The notes beneath the pieces were generated by a model. The model was not told where the DNA came from. It did no database searches and was given only the letters and a program-made list of their open reading frames with translations. DNA of 64,000 nucleotides. Source: Eucalyptus grandis. Lineage: Eukaryota > Streptophyta > Magnoliopsida > Myrtales > Myrtaceae. Below, piece after piece: positions 59,541 through 64,000 of this stretch; position 1 is the first letter of the stretch, and every line of letters starts with the position of its first letter. A program made the translations under genes and the position numbers. The stretch spans positions 15,828,559-15,892,558 of the forward strand of contig NC_052614.1 of assembly GCF_016545825.1 (NCBI RefSeq), in the 5' to 3' direction.

Positions 59541-61340
59541 AGGGCACTTTGAAAAATTCCGTTTGTTTGTTTTCGAAAAATTATTGTCCGATTTTTGATA
59601 TTTTGATGATAAAAAAATTATCGATTAATGGAAAACGCTTTTTATAGATCGAATATAACGAGTTTTGATTGGGAAAAGCAATTTCTCCTTCTATAAGAAA
59701 AAAAATCACTTTTCCACCAAATAATTAAAAACCAATCTAAAAATGATTTCCATTTCGATGAAATAAGCATGCCCTTAATATGACTTCGAATGAATAGATT
59801 GGACCAAAAGAAAACATTTAATTAGCTATTGAATTGCCATTCCTTCCAATATTTCAAAGTGTACAAATGCCCGGTCAGTCAACCAGTCATGAGTTTTAGT
59901 GTCCCTTATCGACATCAGCAAGAAGATCATAATTTCGAAAAGCTAGTTATTTTTGGGCCACTTAAAATTCTTCATTTTTACATTTTTCTTTCATGAAATT
60001 GAGTGCCTACAACTTTCGACGCCATTGAGTTATCTTAATGGGCACGTCTTGTTACACCTAAAGAAAAAGAATTATAATAACCACATGCAATATCAAGTGA
60101 AATTTTTTAATCCTTTTGACTTTGCTTATTATTATTATAAGTTGATTACGTGGTTAGTTCTACTTCCATGTACTTAAAATATTATATGCCCGCTCCACGG
60201 CAAGATTCGGGTTGATTTACTGGTACCGTATCGCCGTCCCCGTCGAGGAAAATCGTGGGAAATCATCATACTCGTTCTCCATAAAATCAGACCAAGATGA
60301 AGGAACCCTGAGTGAAGCTGGAAAAACGAACGAAATTGAGCAGAAATTACTTCGTCTCACGCACATTTAAAAAATAATAAGAATAATTCACTTCGGGCCA
60401 CTCACCTTAAACATCCTCGACGGGTGGTCGAGAACTTGTTAGTCGCATCATCACTAGATTAATCATTCACTGGGGCAAGAAAAATTTTATAAAAAAAATT
60501 AATGAAACGTGTCATGTAATTACCACTGCATGTCAATGAATCTCGTCAATTTAAAACACATTGGTTTTTAATATATTCGATTGAGATTTGGCGCAAAATC
60601 TATGTCTTTGTGCTCCATGTATCTTAATTTTTAAATTCAACGAATCACACAAGAAAATCTTGTTATTGTAAGATAGCTGATTTAATAATATTTTCTTGGG
60701 AAGATTTCAAATATGAGCTGAAAATGCCATTATTTTTTTCAAATAGGGGTTTAAATTAGCTATTATTTCAAATAAGAGCATGAAAATTGTTTCTTTTTCT
60801 CAAATAAAGGCTTAAAATGAATATTATTTCAAATAAAAGTCTAAAGTTGTCATATTAGTCTCAGTGAAGAGTTTGACCTCCCAACTAGGGGCATTTTCTT
60901 TTTTTCCTTTTTCTATTTTTTTCTTTCCATAAAAAAATCAAAAAAGTAAAAAGGCTAAAACTTAAATAAAGAAATACACGGGTGGGAGGGCTAGCTAATT
61001 TTTTTTTTTTTTTTTTTTTTTAATCTAATTTAACTAAAATTTAGGTTAAATTTATCTTCGGATGAAATTGTTCTTAATCGATCGTAATATCTTGCCGACT
61101 AGCGAACTAATAAGGTTAGGCCATTGTTTAAAATAGCCGTAACCATTTCATATCGTTATTTAAAATAAAGTCACATTCAAGCCTTTATTTTTAAAAAAAA
61201 TGATGGCAAGTCAGACTTTTATTTGAAAATTTTCCTATTTTATCTAGTACCATGCATTTCCTTTGGTCTAGTATTTTTCAATTTCGCATCGAATTCGAAA
61301 TGCCAAGGAAATGGGAGGGAGGGGGAGGGGGAGCGGGGAT
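59541..61340. other. Non-coding part of tandem unit 3
   Basis: AT-rich, homologous to the same part of units 1 and 2. No conserved ORF. Confidence 0.6.
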
Positions 61341-61483
61341 GGTCATTCAAAAGCGGTCAACGCGGCGACCGGGACTAGCCGGTGCAGAGAGCATAAAAAG
61401 CGAATGATACCCCGCCTCGTAACGCGCTACACCCCGTCACCTCCACGTGTCCGGTCTTATCCCCTTCTCCCATCTCTATAAAA
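61341..61483 (+). promoter_or_regulatory. Promoter of gene copy 3
   Basis: GGTCAAC, inverted repeat ACCGG-GACTAG-CCGGT (61368-61383), G-box CACGTG (61444-61449) and TATAAAA (61477-61483), 134 bp before the ATG. Confidence 0.7.
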
Positions 61484-61616
61484 TGCAAGAAAAGCCTCCC
61501 CGGAACGAGAAAGAAAGAGAAGAAAAACCCAGTCAAGTTTATACCGTTGAAAAAGCACAGCTTCCTCTCTCCATCTCCATCTTTACCTTCACTCTCTCGA
61601 TTTCTCCGCCGCCGTA

Positions 61617-62014
61617 ATGGCCACCAGCCTCTTTCCTCCGGAACCCTCGCCGTCAAGGCCGCCGCCTCCTCCTCCGGCGAGCGCAACCCCCGCCGGCCGG
61701 CGAACCGCCTCCTCCTCCTCCTCCTCCAACAACAACAGCTGGTTGGCCCCGATCTTCGGCTTCTCCGCCGACCCGGACTACATTGACTCCGCCGGCGGCG
61801 GCAAGGTCGCCTACCCAAGGAAGGCCGGCTTGAGGACTCGGGCTCGAGCCTGTCCGCGGCGGGGCCCCGCCCCGACCCGATCCGGTTCACGGCGGAGAAG
61901 GCGCGGCTCCTCAGGCTCATGACCTCCGACGCGGCCTCCCTCCACGACGCCATGTACCACTCCGCGATCGCCTCCCGCCTCGCTTCCGACTTCGGGAACC
62001 CGACCGATCTGTAA
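61617..62014 (+). pseudogene. Small plant gene, copy 3, frameshifted
   Basis: Same gene as 56703. One C is missing near 61635 (CTTTCCTCC versus CTTCCCTCC), so the N-terminal block reads Pro-rich instead of Ala/Ser-rich. A further 5-nt loss near 61690 restores the frame, and WLAPIFGFSADPDYIDSA reads correctly. A third shift near 61830 (KAGLRTRARACPRRG replaces the family sequence) leads to TGA at 61920-61922 after 101 codons. The C-terminal block remains in another frame to the TAA at 62012-62014. Serine and asparagine runs are longer than in copy 2. Confidence 0.82.
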
Positions 62015-62823
62015 TCCTGCCGGACCGGACCGTGTCAACATCAGTACGATTGTCGCTGGATAATAACATCTTTGGGACACGCCCTTTTAATTTTTTTCTT
62101 TTGTAAAATTCTCGAATTGTTTATTTAGGTTAGTGGCCTGGTGTTTGTTCTGAGCCATATATTCCGAATTATGGGGGGGATGTGGTGATGTAAGGACAGC
62201 GAAGATTACGTGAAATGGGTGGATTAATCTTTGTAATCACCAATTACTTTAGTTGATGTAATGTACAGATTTAATGTATACTATAGTTTAAATATTTGAT
62301 CACACTTGGCGTTGTCTTTATTGGCATAATGTGATTATTCATAAATTTGGTCACGCGTCATTATATTTTTAGTCTACCAGCGACAACGACATGGTGTGGC
62401 CATAGATGATGAAGGGTTGTATCGATCTCGGGTTTATGTTTATTGGCATTATTCACTATTGATTTAGGCATGCATTGTTCTATTTTTAATCCATCGGCGA
62501 CAATGATGTGACGCGCCCATATATGATCAAGGGTTATATCAATCTCAAGTTTATGTGTTATTTAAAGAGATGATAAGAAAGGTAAGTTGTATATGAGCTG
62601 AATATAATAATTATCGAACTTGAGTTTGATCAACTATTTTGATGTTTAGTGGAATGTGTCACCCTATTGGTATCATTTTTTGTTTGGTCTCGTGATTAGA
62701 TCTCACTTTTGAATTAATTTATAAAACCATCTGTGATCATGTCATGATGTTGATGTGTACTGAATTATGGGAGCCAAGTTAACCAATGCCGGGCACTCGT
62801 TGAGAGAAAAATTATACAGGAAC
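62015..62823. other. Downstream region of gene copy 3
   Basis: Matches the downstream regions of copies 1 and 2, including the duplicated GATGAAGGGTTGTATC-type segment in diverged form. Confidence 0.5.
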
Positions 62824-62999
62824 TCTAATGTTGACATCTATATGTTCTAAGAAAAAATCAAATTTTGCAAGATGTTGATGGAGCATAAAAAGGAAAAAAA
62901 AGTACAAATGTATTCAAACACGTCACTTCAACTTCTAAAGTACTAGTTACACACGTCATATGAAAAGTTAGTATACTAAGCAATGCGTAAACGGAGAGT
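62824..62999. other. Short unique spacer
   Basis: No match to the other units and no coding signal. Confidence 0.4.
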
Positions 63000-63640
63000 C
63001 AAATGTCCAGTTGGTAGATTGTTTGTGAATTTCGGTCCCTTATCAAGGTTCGAAGGGAAGGGATATCGTAATTTCAAAAAGCTAGTTAGTTTTTTTGGCT
63101 GCTTAGAATTCTTACTTTTTCCCTTTTTATTTATTTATGAAATTGAGTGTCTATAACTTTTGATGCCATTGAGTTATTTTAATGGTCACATCTCGTTACA
63201 CCTAAATTAAAAGAATTATCACCACCAAATTCGATTTCATGTGAAATTTTCTAATCTTTTGGACATTGGTTATTAGTATTATTATTATAAGTTAATTATG
63301 GGGTTAGCTCTACTTCCATGTACCTAAAATTGTATATGTCCGCTTCATAGTAAGATTCGGGCTAATTTACGGGAACCGTATCGCCATCGCCATCGAGGAA
63401 AATCATGGGAAATCATCATACTCATTCTCCAAAAGAATCGAATCAAAATGAAGAAACCCCAAGTTAAGCTGGAAAATTGAACGAAATTGAGCAGAAATTA
63501 CTTCGTATTCCGCACATTCAACAAAATAATTAACTACAGCCATTCCCCTTAAACGTCCTCGACGGGTTGTCAACAATTTCTTAGTCGCATTGTCACTAGA
63601 TTAATCATTTATCAGCACAAAAGATAATAATAATGAACGC
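63000..63640 (+). repeat. Partial, diverged fourth copy of the tandem unit
   Basis: Aligns with 49460-50070 of unit 1: AAAAGCTAGTTAG, GAAATTGAGTGTCTATAACT, TTAGCTCTACTTCCATGTAC, AATCATGGGAAATCATCATA, CTTAAACGTCCTCGACGGGT, CACTAGATTAATCATT. More substitutions than units 1-3 show among themselves, so it is older. Promoter and gene would lie beyond the right edge or are lost. Confidence 0.85.
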
Positions 63641-63809
63641 GTGATGTAATTAGTCATCTGTAGACGCTCTATATAGATGAATCCAAGATCGACATCAGTT
63701 TAAAATGAATCAGCATTTCAACACGTTTGATTGAGACTAACAATATATGTAAAGAATGTTAGAACTCAAAAAAAATTTGGTGCATCATATGTGCTGCACT
63801 CACTATATC

Positions 63810-64000
63810 TATTTGATTTTAAATTAGGGTATCAATTTGGTGTTTTACTCACTGTTTGTTATAGGTGTGTCAATTTGTAATTTTTCATGAGGATGATCCA
63901 ATTTAACGTAAATTATCAGAGAGTATACAAATGTAAAGTTTCGAGGTTTTTTGTGGTTACAATTTAATATAAATTTGTCATAAGAGTATAAATTTGAGGT
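63810..64000. repeat. Dispersed AT-rich repeat, partial
   Basis: TTTCGAGGTTTTTTGTGG and AATTTGTCATAAGAGTATAA resemble the repeat at 41245-41745 and interrupt the fourth unit. Confidence 0.5.

Larger units (their letters stand above)
57944..62823 (+). repeat. Tandem unit, copy 3
   Basis: About 4.9 kb. Begins CTTGCCCTCTGTCGCGTGC and ends near AGAGAAAAATTATACAGGAA. Retains the segment deleted from unit 2 and lacks the foldback of unit 1. Confidence 0.9.

Overview
The window is plant nuclear DNA. A spliced Shaker-type potassium channel gene, TRIM and Ty1/copia retroelements with plant-type initiator-Met primer sites, abundant foldback (inverted-repeat) elements and AT-rich intergenic DNA all point to an angiosperm, most likely a eudicot. 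I cannot name the species from sequence alone. Gene density is very low. I found no CRISPR array, rRNA or operon, and I recognised no tRNA by eye.

Region 1 (1-5.4 kb): eleven exons of an AKT1-like inward-rectifying K+ channel on the minus strand. The ATG is at 5289 and the 3' end lies beyond the left edge. Exons carry S1-S6, the pore with the GYG filter, the cyclic-nucleotide-binding-like domain and the first ankyrin repeats. Two introns appear to use GC donors, and exon 5 carries two small indels that break the reading frame as written.

Region 2 (5.4-13 kb): intergenic DNA with a complete 585-bp TRIM retrotransposon (7106-7690, 5-bp target-site duplication), a small MITE, a GC-cored foldback element and one possible orphan exon.

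Region 3 (about 13-47.2 kb): a direct tandem segmental duplication. Copy I (about 13.0-34.2 kb) and copy II (about 34.2-47.15 kb) align in the same order through many short anchors. Each was later interrupted by different insertions: copia fragments, foldbacks and TRIMs. Several insertions can be defined by an empty site in the other copy. I found no convincing gene in this unit.

Region 4 (47.47-64 kb): a younger tandem array of a unit of about 5 kb, with three full copies and a fourth, more diverged partial copy at the right edge. Each full unit carries a TRIM relic, a conserved ACGT-core block, a promoter with G-box and TATA box, and a small intronless GC-rich gene of about 130 codons. Only the middle gene (56703-57095) is open; the outer two are frameshifted. 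Copy 1 also has a foldback of about 960 bp inserted upstream of its promoter, and copy 2 has lost about 490 bp.

Nothing here amounts to a new multi-gene system. The most informative content is the duplication history: two nested tandem-duplication episodes whose paralogous copies act as internal empty-site controls for transposon insertions. Many breaks are 1-2 nt indels in homopolymers or short repeats, so sequencing or assembly error has to be excluded before calling pseudogenes.
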